Shown here: in pieces, positions 17,926 to 26,149 of the stretch | Layout: each line of letters begins with the position of its first letter | Numbering within the stretch: position 1 is the stretch's first letter | Assembly: GCA_018266105.1 (NCBI GenBank) | Contig: JAFEBA010000046.1 | Span: 1-55,790 of the forward strand | Reading direction: 5' to 3' | Source of the DNA: a bacterium | GTDB taxonomy: Bacteria; Vulcanimicrobiota; Xenobia; Xenobiales; JADMJV01 | DNA: 55,790 nt | Position numbers and translations under genes: made by a program | The notes under the pieces: generated by a model | Told to the model about the DNA's origin: nothing | Seen by the model: only the letters and a program-made list of their open reading frames with translations | The model's database searches: none

Positions 17926-19254
17926 TTAGTGACCGACTTTGTAGGTGAGCAGCCTCTCAGGCTCGCCCTCGAAATCGGCTTCCACATTCATCCAGCCGGC
18001 GCCGACCTGGACATCTCCCTCAAAGAACTCGCCCTTTAAAGACAGCTCGACCCCGGCGCAGGTCACGGAGCGGGCGCCAGGTGCCTCCAGACGGAAATGT
18101 TGGGTGCCGGGCTTCAGTAGCCCGCTGGTGGGCTGCAAGAGGCTGACGTGACGACGCACATAGGCCTCTGCCTGCTCGGGAAATCCCGCCTTCGAGGCCT
18201 GGTTGGCCACCAACTCAAACTCGGCGATCGCCTGACTGGACTCGTCTTCCCATTCCGCCCCCAGCAAAGCCAATCGGTAGCGACCAGACTTGGGGGGCGC
18301 GATCCAGATGCGTGCTCTGGAGCCAGAATAGGTGACCAGGGTTGCTCCCTCGATTTCCTCACGGTCGGCGCCCTCCAGAGGCAGCAGCCCGGCCTGAAGA
18401 TCCACCCGATGCTCCATCTGAATGTCCAGATACTGCACGTTTCGAAGGTGGAGGGGGGGAGATTTCTTCCAGCTCAGGCCCAGTTTGAAGAAAGCCGGAG
18501 TCAGCACGGGTTGATTGAGGAACTCCTGAGCCGTCAGCGGTTTGGCGCGTAGCTGCCAGAACGGATGATCGGGAAAGTGGGAATAGCGTAGCTGCTCGGG
18601 AGGAATCAGGAAATAGGCTTCGTTGAAGTTTTTCTCATAGACAAAATCGTCGTCGACCGTACCGGCACCCCAGGTGGGGTCCAGCAAATACCACCGAGAG
18701 TCCAGTCGCACTGCGTTCCATGCGTGGCGTTCGGTGGTGCCGGCTCGCGAGAGGGCGCTGCCCCGAGCTTTCCCGACAACCAGCTCGATCTTTAAGCCCG
18801 AAGCCCGACCCAGTTCGTAGAGCAGTTGGGCATAGCCACCGCAGATGGCCTGCTTTCGCTGAAGCGTGTAATTGCCGTCCGTATTGGGGAACACGTGGTT
18901 ACGGTAAGAAACGGTATCATATGCAATTCGGTCGCAAACCCAGCGATAGAGGGCTCGAATTCGCTGTCGGTCCCCGCGCGCGCCGCCGCGCAGATAACCT
19001 GCCAACCGGGCCACGTCCTTCTCCATATCGGCAGGCGCTTCCAACGCAAAAAGATCGACCGTGGCAAACTCTGAAACTTTGGCCTGGGCCTTTGGAGGGG
19101 CGTGGAATGGAGCCGGCGCCGCCATGGTTGGTATCGGCGTGGGTGAGTAGGTCTCCGGGTGGGGTGGATGCAACAGCATGTCGGGCACACCCATGAAGAC
19201 CAGCAGGCCGACCAGCGCCACTGCGCAGACGACAATGGCGATTGGCAGCCACAT
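17926..19254 (-). CDS. Membrane-anchored transglutaminase-domain protein
   Basis: A 442-residue protein. An N-terminal membrane anchor (residues ~3-22) and a Pro-rich spacer (to ~60) precede a transglutaminase-like domain with the Cys-His-Asp triad visible as QAICGGYAQLL, ERHAWNAV and LLDPTWGAG. The C-terminal ~200 residues are beta-rich and probably form Ig-like domains. Proteins of this type act outside the membrane as peptidases or cross-linkers. The frame runs far upstream antisense to the gene at 19390; the ATG at 19254 begins the anchor helix. It is divergent from the PhyH gene. Confidence 0.82.
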   Translation of the reverse strand: MWLPIAIVVCAVALVGLLVFMGVPDMLLHPPHPETYSPTPIPTMAAPAPFHAPPKAQAKVSEFATVDLFALEAPADMEKDVARLAGYLRGGARGDRQRIRALYRWVCDRIAYDTVSYRNHVFPNTDGNYTLQRKQAICGGYAQLLYELGRASGLKIELVVGKARGSALSRAGTTERHAWNAVRLDSRWYLLDPTWGAGTVDDDFVYEKNFNEAYFLIPPEQLRYSHFPDHPFWQLRAKPLTAQEFLNQPVLTPAFFKLGLSWKKSPPLHLRNVQYLDIQMEHRVDLQAGLLPLEGADREEIEGATLVTYSGSRARIWIAPPKSGRYRLALLGAEWEDESSQAIAEFELVANQASKAGFPEQAEAYVRRHVSLLQPTSGLLKPGTQHFRLEAPGARSVTCAGVELSLKGEFFEGDVQVGAGWMNVEADFEGEPERLLTYKVGH

Positions 19255-19389
19255 TCGGCCTGGGTTTAAGAGCTGACGGATCGATTCCTGCTGTACGATC
19301 GAGGAGCGTTTAGGGAGCCTCGGGTGGTGGGCAGAACGCTCCCTAGAGAATCTTGACGTGTAAACTTCTGGAGGGCCGCCCAAACCGAT

Positions 19390-20382
19390 ATGATTGCTGA
19401 AGCAGCTTACTTCACCAGGCAGCCTGATTGGGCCAGTGGCCTGGCTCGCATTGCCTCCACCGGGTTCTGGCGTAGCCTCAATCCCCAACTGCACCTGACC
19501 GATACCCCCTTTTCTGGGCCAGCCCAGCCCTATTCCGTTGAGCCGGCTCAGGTCAGCCAGGCGCTGGAGCAGGTCTGTCAGGAAGGCTATCTGCAAACCG
19601 CTCCCGCCATTCCCACACAGCTCTGCGAAGCCTTGGCGCAGGGAGTCTTGAACATCATCGCGGCCGGGCTGCATCCCATCTATGTCAGTCTCTACGATGA
19701 ATACTGGCAGATCTTGCGCAATCTGGCCCCCATTTTTGGGCCCGTTCTGGGGGATGGCTACCTGCCCCTGGGGGACTTCTGGTGCTGGTGCATCTCCCAG
19801 GAAACCTCCGGGTCTGGCTGGGGGGCTCACCGCGATTATCAATTTAAATCCAACGCCACCCGCCAGGACGGCCGCCCTTTGCTGGTGACCGCCTGGTTGC
19901 CCTTTACCGACACCGATCCCCTCAACGGATGCATGTATCTGGTTCCTCAGGATCGGGACGAATTTATTCCCGACCGGCTCGATCAGCTTGGTTTCAAGAA
20001 TCCACAGGACCTGCGAGCCCTGCCCGCCCGGGCGGGCTCCGTGCTGGCATGGAATCAGTACGTGCAGCATTGGGGAGGGCGCTACAGTCGTTGGGCCAAA
20101 GGTCCAAGGATTGCGACCGGCGTCTACCTACAGAGCGGCGATGTGGAGCCTTTTGTGGGTAAGGTGGTGCATTTTGATCAGCCTCTCTTGCCGGCCACCC
20201 GGCTGGGCTTCATCGCCTCCAACATTCTCAACTACCACATGTATCACCATTATCCTGAGCCCGTCTTGCGCATGTGCTTTGACCACGTCCAGTTGCTCCC
20301 CAACTTTGTGGAACTGGTGCCACCCGCTCTACGCAATCCGATGGCCGACTATCTGGACGAGTTAGAAACAGCCGGCGGCTAG
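19390..20382 (+). CDS. Phytanoyl-CoA dioxygenase (PhyH)-like oxygenase
   Basis: A 330-residue Fe(II)/2-oxoglutarate-dependent dioxygenase of the PhyH family. The metal-binding His-x-Asp is in WGAHRDYQF and the distal His is probably in VQHWGGRYS, followed by a downstream Arg. SVLAWNQYVQHWGG is typical of this fold. Substrates of such enzymes range from acyl-CoA to natural products and cannot be assigned here. Its stop overlaps the convergent PAS gene by 4 bases. No Shine-Dalgarno sequence is obvious. Confidence 0.78.
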   Translation: MIAEAAYFTRQPDWASGLARIASTGFWRSLNPQLHLTDTPFSGPAQPYSVEPAQVSQALEQVCQEGYLQTAPAIPTQLCEALAQGVLNIIAAGLHPIYVSLYDEYWQILRNLAPIFGPVLGDGYLPLGDFWCWCISQETSGSGWGAHRDYQFKSNATRQDGRPLLVTAWLPFTDTDPLNGCMYLVPQDRDEFIPDRLDQLGFKNPQDLRALPARAGSVLAWNQYVQHWGGRYSRWAKGPRIATGVYLQSGDVEPFVGKVVHFDQPLLPATRLGFIASNILNYHMYHHYPEPVLRMCFDHVQLLPNFVELVPPALRNPMADYLDELETAGG

Positions 20383-21143
20383 ACCGCTTCTCCTTGGGCC
20401 GTCAGCTGGCGGTGCAGGGTGGTGCCTCGGACCCGACTCTCCACATCCGTGCCCAGGCTGAGGTGCGCAAAGTATTTGGGCTCATGGCTGTGGATCAAGC
20501 CGCGAGTGCATTCGTCGCAGAGTTTGTAACGCACCGCGCTCTTGGACAGGGACTCTAATACTTCCATATACTCCGACTCTTCCAAGGTCAGCCACTCGGG
20601 TTTGCCGCCAGGCCGGGTAACGCGGTTGCACCAGCCGCAGCAGTCGACCTGTCCGGAGGGCTTGTTGACCACCTGTCCTTCAGGTAAATGCGGACGAGGC
20701 TTCTGAGCCAGGTGCTGAAAACTGACCAGCAGGTTTTCACCCGCGGCCTCGGCTTCGATTTGCCAGAGCTTCAGATTGCGGGTGGAATCCAGTCGGAATG
20801 GCAGGCTCAGAGGGCGTCGACGGGCCTTGAAAAACAGGCTGTGGAAGGTCTTCACCAGGCCGCAGTGTTGGATATGGGCCCAGACCCCTTTACCCCAGAC
20901 CTCGGCCGGCTGAAATGGGCTTCCATCCGTATGGGTGAACTCTACGAACTCGTCGGCTACGGATACAATTTCGTATTTGTGGCTCAAGAGGTAGCTTACG
21001 CTTCGAATATGCACGGCAGTTCTCGATTCCGGAGGTGTAGTTAAGGTATCGGACGTTTTGGCCGCGACTTTAGCCCGCTCCCGGTTCCAGATCGAAAATA
21101 TAGTCCTCAGCCACTGCATCGCTGAAACTTTGGCGCGGTTCAA
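20379..21143 (-). CDS. PAS-like protein with C-terminal CxxC...CxxC module (copy 2 of 3)
   Basis: A 254-residue paralogue of the genes at 2602 and 24185. The basic first ~45 residues are specific to this copy. Then come a PAS-like domain (~46-145) with SYLLSHKYEIVSVADEFVEF and GKGVWAHIQ, and the Cys pairs C169-x2-C172 (CGWCN) and C209-x2-C212 (CDEC). Its ATG overlaps the stop of the 1000-residue hybrid kinase by four bases (ATGA), so it is translated as the kinase's partner and may supply its input or carry its output. Confidence 0.65.
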   Translation of the reverse strand: MNRAKVSAMQWLRTIFSIWNRERAKVAAKTSDTLTTPPESRTAVHIRSVSYLLSHKYEIVSVADEFVEFTHTDGSPFQPAEVWGKGVWAHIQHCGLVKTFHSLFFKARRRPLSLPFRLDSTRNLKLWQIEAEAAGENLLVSFQHLAQKPRPHLPEGQVVNKPSGQVDCCGWCNRVTRPGGKPEWLTLEESEYMEVLESLSKSAVRYKLCDECTRGLIHSHEPKYFAHLSLGTDVESRVRGTTLHRQLTAQGEAV

Positions 21144-24142
21144 GGGGTGGGGCGCAGGGCTTCGCGCACGCTTTGCAGGATTTGCGGGGGCGTAAAGGGC
21201 TTCTGCAGAAAGAACTCGCCCGGGGCCAGCTCAAGCTCGCGACCGGCCACAGCCTTGTTGTAACCGCTCATGAATAGCACCGGCAAATCATCCCGGCGCT
21301 GGCGACAGCAATCCGCCAGCTCTCGCCCGGTCATTTGACCGGGCATGACGATATCGGTCAACAGCAGATCCACTTTGGCCATGTCTTCCTCGAATCGATG
21401 CAAGGCTTCCTCACCCTGCCTGGCCTCCACCACGGTGTAGCCGGCAGAACGCAAAACCCGACTGGTGATACGCCGCACGCTGGCGTCATCCTCAACCAGC
21501 AACACCGTTTCCGTGCCTCGAGGGAGTTCCGCATTGGGAGCTTTCTCACGGTCCACTGGTTCGGGCGCGGCCTGGCTGGAGGGTAGATGAATCGTGAAAG
21601 TGGTGCCTTCCCCCGGATGGCTGCTGACCTCGATGAATCCCTGGTGTTGTTTGATGATGCCGAAGACGGTGGCCAGGCCCAGGCCGGTGCCTTTTCCCTG
21701 TTCCTTGGTGGTATAGAAGGGTTCGAAGATGTGCTCCAGGACCTGGGCCGACATGCCGCAGCCGGTGTCGCTCACGCTCAGCCTACAGTAGCGCCCCGGT
21801 GCCAGGTCCGAGAACTGGCTGAGCTTTTGAGCGTTCAGGTAGCGCTCTTCGGTGCTGATGGTGAGCACACCGCCCTTGGGCATGGCGTCGCGAGAGTTGA
21901 CCGCCAGATTGACCAGCACCTGGTCCAGCATGCCCGCGTCCGCTCGCAGCTGAACTGCCCGAGAGCACAGGTTGAGCTGCAGGGCCACGTCCTCGCCGAT
22001 GACGCGGCGCAGCATCTTGGCCAGCTGGGTCACGACCTCATTCAGGTCCAGCTCGCTGGGTTGCATCACCTGGCGACGGCTGAAAAGCAGGAGTTGCCGA
22101 GTCAGGTTGGCCGCTCGCCCGGCGCTGGAGTGGACCTCACGCAGGCCCTCCAGCTCGGGCTCTCGCAGCTCCGGGCTGGCCAGCAGCAGTTCGGTTTCCA
22201 TCATGATCACGGCCAGAATGTTGTTGAAGTCGTGGGCCACGCCTCCGGCCAATTGACCCAGCACTTCCATCTTCTGAGCCTGGCGAAAGTGCTCTTGACT
22301 GACGCGCAGCTCTTCTTTGGTCTGCAGCCCCTGCAACTCGCGCTTCTGCAAGCTGAGAGCAAAACTGAGGTCTCCGGCCAGTTCGCTGATCAGTTGAGTC
22401 TCGTCTGGATCGAAGAAATCCAAAACCTGGGAGAACAGCACAAACAGCCCGACCACCTGCTCTTCTTCTTTGAGCGGGAGCACGGCCAGCGAACGGTAGC
22501 CTGCTTCCAATGCCTGGCTTTTCCACGCCGCCTCCGAGCCCTTGAGGTCGTTGGCAATCGAGAGCTGGCCTCCTAGAGCCGGATTGAGCACGGGACAGCC
22601 CTCGGAGCCCTCCAGCCAGTTAAGCGGCAACTGGCCTCCCGATTGAGCCCGCACCGCCAGTCCCCCTTCCAGCAGCAGAACGCAGGCCGCCTGGAACTGG
22701 CCCTTGTCCACGGCCAGCCCGCAGGCGCTCTCCAGCATGGCCAGAGACCCCACTCCGCGCAAAATACACTGGTTAATGTCGGTGCGCATAGCGTGCACCC
22801 GGATTAACTGGCGAATGCGCTCCAGGGCCTGCTTGCGCTCGCTGATGTCCAGGCCCGTACCTTCGTAAAATTCGACCTCTCCGGCCGAGTTGCGCACGGC
22901 CCGGGCATTGGTGGAGATCCAGATCAGGCTGCCGTCACGGCGGCGACCCTGAAACTCAAATCCATGAATGGACCCGTGTTCCTGAAGAGTGGCTCTGTAT
23001 CTCCCCCGGTCGGCCGGGTCGGCGTAAAGTTGGCCCGCCTCCGTCCAGCTTTCAAGCATCTCCTTGGGGCTGGCAAAGCCGAAGGTTCGCGCCATGGCCG
23101 GGTTAACATTGAGCAGGCGGCCGGCGGGCGTGGTCTGATAAACCCCCTCAAAGGCGTTTTCGAACAGGGCCTGATAGATTTGTTCGGCCCGCAGTGATTC
23201 GGTCACGTCCGAGGCCAGGCCGTCCCAGACCACACGTCCATCGTGCTGCAGCCGGGGGCGGGAGCGCAGGCGCAACGTTCGCACATCGCCGTCGAGCCGG
23301 CGAAACTCCAGGTCCAGGCTGAAGTCACTCATATGCTGAAGGCTTTTGGCTTCCACTGCCAGCATGTCGGAGAACGGCGTTAATATTTGTCCCAACAGCA
23401 CCTGGGAGTCGCCGACCACCTGCTCCGCGGTCAATCCGTGCACGCGCTCCACGCCCGAGCTGGTGTATTGGAATCGCGGTGCCTGGCCGGATTGATGCTC
23501 GTACTGGTAGAGGTAGCTGTCGGGCAGATTGTCCGCTACCAGCCGGAGCATGGCCTCGCTTTTGGCCAGCGCCGCCCCCGTTTTTCGCTCCTGGCTCAGC
23601 AGACTGAGACCCAGGCCACAGGCCAGCGCGCACAGGACGGTTTCCAAAAGCAGAGCCCGGCTGACCCATCGTCTCAGCTGGCCCTCGTGGTCTTCAAATC
23701 CTTCACGCACCGATTCAAACAGGTCTTCGGCCTCGTGTTCCACGGCCTCCAGCGCCAACATGCGCAAACGCCATTGGGCAGACTCAGAAGGGGGCGGAGC
23801 AGCCAGCAACGGCTGAATTTTGTGTTCAAAGGTGGCCAAGTCCAGATGATGCCTCAGGCAGCACTGGCGAAAAGCACTCAGAGACTCGTCCGCCCGCGCC
23901 GGGCCCTGTTCGTCTCCCACCGCCAGCATCAGCATGGTGTCTTGCAGATTTCGATAGGACTGGCTCAGTTGGGCCAGCGAATCGCGCTGCCGGGCCAGCA
24001 CCAGTCTTTGCTGAATAAGCAACCACGCCAGCACGCAGCCCCAGGCCACCATCAGCACCAGCATTAGTCGGAACACTCCCCGTTGGTGTCGGTCGGCGAT
24101 CGAACCCTGCATCCCATTTACATTAGCCGGCATGGAAATCAC
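21140..24142 (-). CDS. Hybrid histidine kinase, PAS-PAS-GAF-HisKA-HATPase-REC
   Basis: A 1000-residue hybrid kinase. Two transmembrane helices (~25-45 and ~163-183) enclose a ~115-residue helical periplasmic sensor. Cytoplasmic parts in order are two PAS domains (~195-310 and ~320-435), a GAF domain (~450-600), HisKA with the phospho-acceptor His in GGVAHDFNNILAVIM, the ATPase (NLAVNSRDAMPKGG, VSDTGCGMS, GTGLGLATVFGI), and a C-terminal receiver with Asp in LLLTDIVMPGQ and Lys in FLQKPFTPP. It resembles complex phosphorelay kinases and needs a separate His-transfer partner for output. It is flanked by two PAS-Cys proteins. Confidence 0.92.
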   Translation of the reverse strand: MISMPANVNGMQGSIADRHQRGVFRLMLVLMVAWGCVLAWLLIQQRLVLARQRDSLAQLSQSYRNLQDTMLMLAVGDEQGPARADESLSAFRQCCLRHHLDLATFEHKIQPLLAAPPPSESAQWRLRMLALEAVEHEAEDLFESVREGFEDHEGQLRRWVSRALLLETVLCALACGLGLSLLSQERKTGAALAKSEAMLRLVADNLPDSYLYQYEHQSGQAPRFQYTSSGVERVHGLTAEQVVGDSQVLLGQILTPFSDMLAVEAKSLQHMSDFSLDLEFRRLDGDVRTLRLRSRPRLQHDGRVVWDGLASDVTESLRAEQIYQALFENAFEGVYQTTPAGRLLNVNPAMARTFGFASPKEMLESWTEAGQLYADPADRGRYRATLQEHGSIHGFEFQGRRRDGSLIWISTNARAVRNSAGEVEFYEGTGLDISERKQALERIRQLIRVHAMRTDINQCILRGVGSLAMLESACGLAVDKGQFQAACVLLLEGGLAVRAQSGGQLPLNWLEGSEGCPVLNPALGGQLSIANDLKGSEAAWKSQALEAGYRSLAVLPLKEEEQVVGLFVLFSQVLDFFDPDETQLISELAGDLSFALSLQKRELQGLQTKEELRVSQEHFRQAQKMEVLGQLAGGVAHDFNNILAVIMMETELLLASPELREPELEGLREVHSSAGRAANLTRQLLLFSRRQVMQPSELDLNEVVTQLAKMLRRVIGEDVALQLNLCSRAVQLRADAGMLDQVLVNLAVNSRDAMPKGGVLTISTEERYLNAQKLSQFSDLAPGRYCRLSVSDTGCGMSAQVLEHIFEPFYTTKEQGKGTGLGLATVFGIIKQHQGFIEVSSHPGEGTTFTIHLPSSQAAPEPVDREKAPNAELPRGTETVLLVEDDASVRRITSRVLRSAGYTVVEARQGEEALHRFEEDMAKVDLLLTDIVMPGQMTGRELADCCRQRRDDLPVLFMSGYNKAVAGRELELAPGEFFLQKPFTPPQILQSVREALRPTP

Positions 24143-24184
24143 TCGCTCTGATCTGCGTCATAGACAAGTCTACGTCCAAAAGCT

Positions 24185-24730
24185 ATGCTTGAAATCGAAA
24201 TGGAAAACTGGTATCAGCTGGACGAGCAGGACCGCATCATTGAGGTGAGTCCCCACTTCGACCGGTTTTCCAGCGAGAACGGTGGTCCGGCCGACCTCTC
24301 TCGTCAGGTGATCGGTCGCAGCCTTTGGGACTTCGTCAAGGGCGATACCCTGAAAATGTTGCTCCAGCTCACCCTGCAGCGGGCTCAACAGGGAGTGGTG
24401 TGCCTGAAGATGCGCTGCGATGCCCCTCATCAGTTGCGTCTGTTGGAAATGCTGGTAACGCCGGATCGACGGGTCGGTTTTACGCCGCTCAAGGTCGAGC
24501 AGCGTCTCCCCGGACCCGACCCAAAAGGTGCGATTGAGCCGATCACCATGTGCGCCTGGTGCAATACCTTTGAAACCGAGCAGGGCTGGCTGCCGCTGGA
24601 ACAGGCCTCCGCTTTCCTGCCCTTGCTCTACGACTCGCAACGAGAGATCAGTCACGGAATGTGTCCGCCCTGCGAGGAGTCCTTCGACACCGGCACTCCC
24701 GCCCACTTGGAAGAGGGCTTCCGTCACTAG
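24185..24730 (+). CDS. PAS-like protein with C-terminal CxxC...CxxC module (copy 3 of 3)
   Basis: A 181-residue protein of the same family as 2602-3216 and 20379-21143, and the one closest to the canonical form. The PAS-like part covers ~5-105 (YQLDEQDRIIEVSPHFDRF, GRSLWDFVKGDTL). The C-terminal module has C123-x2-C126 (CAWCN), a GWLPLEQ segment and SHGMCPPC with C160/C163, a close match to the SHGICPxC ends of PAS signalling proteins. It is divergent from the hybrid kinase and convergent with the Ser/Thr kinase gene, six bases apart. ATG 24200 is an alternative start. Confidence 0.65.
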   Translation: MLEIEMENWYQLDEQDRIIEVSPHFDRFSSENGGPADLSRQVIGRSLWDFVKGDTLKMLLQLTLQRAQQGVVCLKMRCDAPHQLRLLEMLVTPDRRVGFTPLKVEQRLPGPDPKGAIEPITMCAWCNTFETEQGWLPLEQASAFLPLLYDSQREISHGMCPPCEESFDTGTPAHLEEGFRH

Positions 24731-24736
24731 CATTGC

Positions 24737-26149
24737 TCACAGGGCCAGGCAGGCTTTCTCGACCTCAGCCAGACTCGCAAATCGATCCTTTGGATCCGAC
24801 TGGAGCATGCGCTCCACCACCGCCACCAGAGCGGGCTTCAGGTGGGGACGAAAGGCCCGCAGGTCGGGGGCTGAGCCGGGCAACTGGCCGGTCAGGGCCT
24901 CGTAGGCCAGGGCGCCCAGTGCCCATTGGTCGCTGGCCGGAGTGGCCGCCTGACCCAACAGTCGTTCTGGAGCCAGGTAACCCCTGGTCCCGCTGGCGTC
25001 CGCCGCTTGTGGATTGCGTTCGGCCAACCCAAAATCCACCCAGCAGGCCCGACCCTTGGGAGTGATGATCAGGTTTTCCGGCTTGATGTCGCGGTGCACA
25101 ATGCCCTGGCGGTGAGTCCAGTCCATTCCGGCCGCGGCCTGGGCAAGTAACTGACAGAGTCGCTCTCCACCCAGTGGATCCACCGAAAGGGCCGTGCGCA
25201 GATCGGCTCCTTCCACCAGTTCCATGGCCAGGTAAGGCCGTCCCAGGTCTTCGCCCCACTCCAGCACTCGCACCACATTGGGGTGGTCCAGCTGTGCCAG
25301 CAGGCTGGCCTCCTGGCGAAAAGCAGCCAGTTGGTGAGGGTCGTCAGCCAGACGCGGATGCAACAATTTCAGGGCCACCCGCCGGCCACTGCGACGGTGA
25401 CGGGCCCGCAGAACCTTACCGCTGGCTCCGTACCCGAGAGTTTCCTCCACCAGGTATTCGCCCACCTGAACGGAGGGGCGCTTTTCGCCGGCGCCACGCC
25501 CGTGCAGCCAGCCTCCCAGTCCCAGCAGGGCCAGTGGGGCCACCAGCCATTGCCAGGCAGGTCCCCGGCGCGGTAGAGGCAGCCGGCCGCTGGCCGGCCA
25601 GCGCGTGTGGCCAGCATCCAGGGCATAGCTCCCTACCGGCACTTTCAGAGAGCTGTAACCCACCTTGCGGAATTCGACTTCGAACTGGCCCCCTGCCGAC
25701 CCCCCGGTGACTCGGGCCAGATTGAGCGCCACCGGCGCGCCCGAAAGCCCCAGGTATTCATAGCCCCCCCCGGGTAGCGAGAGGTAAACCTGGGCACCGG
25801 ATGGCTCGGTGGCGAAAGTGGCGTAAATAACCTCAGGCTGCAGAGAGATGATCTGATTGAGGCGGGTGGGCCAACGGGCGTCAAGGTCTTTTTCCCAAAG
25901 GCTGGCTGGCACTTCGATTTCCGCCGTCTGGTAGCCCTGGCGACTCAGACGAAAGCGCAAAGGTTTGGACAGACCCGTCAGCTCGATACGATTGCGCTGA
26001 TTGCGCTGGCAGGGCTCCCAATGGTCGCCCTGGTACTGGGCTACCTGATAGTCGCGCGGCAGGCAGTCAAAATACAGGCTGCGCGGGGCGGGCTCGGAAC
26101 CGGCTTGCACAGCCAGCAGAAGGCATAGCCCCACAGCAGTCAGGCGCAT
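24737..26149 (-). CDS. Transmembrane Ser/Thr protein kinase with extracytoplasmic N-terminus
   Basis: A 470-residue kinase with reversed topology compared with PknB. A signal peptide (1-20) and an extracytoplasmic beta-rich region (~25-195, with two PEGA-like segments around FRLSRQGYQTAEIEV and FEVEFRKVGYSSLKV) precede one membrane helix (~199-216), and the kinase domain is C-terminal (~231-470). Catalytic residues are present: Lys261 (VALKLL), HRDIKPEN with Asp354, DFG at 372-374, and APE in YLAPERLL. It should therefore be active and sense something outside the membrane. It is the last gene of the pseudopilin operon; its ATG overlaps the upstream kinase gene by 10 bases. Confidence 0.88.
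   Translation of the reverse strand: MRLTAVGLCLLLAVQAGSEPAPRSLYFDCLPRDYQVAQYQGDHWEPCQRNQRNRIELTGLSKPLRFRLSRQGYQTAEIEVPASLWEKDLDARWPTRLNQIISLQPEVIYATFATEPSGAQVYLSLPGGGYEYLGLSGAPVALNLARVTGGSAGGQFEVEFRKVGYSSLKVPVGSYALDAGHTRWPASGRLPLPRRGPAWQWLVAPLALLGLGGWLHGRGAGEKRPSVQVGEYLVEETLGYGASGKVLRARHRRSGRRVALKLLHPRLADDPHQLAAFRQEASLLAQLDHPNVVRVLEWGEDLGRPYLAMELVEGADLRTALSVDPLGGERLCQLLAQAAAGMDWTHRQGIVHRDIKPENLIITPKGRACWVDFGLAERNPQAADASGTRGYLAPERLLGQAATPASDQWALGALAYEALTGQLPGSAPDLRAFRPHLKPALVAVVERMLQSDPKDRFASLAEVEKACLAL

Noticed and set aside
19255..20070. 272-codon extension of the transglutaminase frame
   Set aside because: Entirely antisense to the PhyH-like gene except near the start; the signal/anchor begins at ATG 19254.
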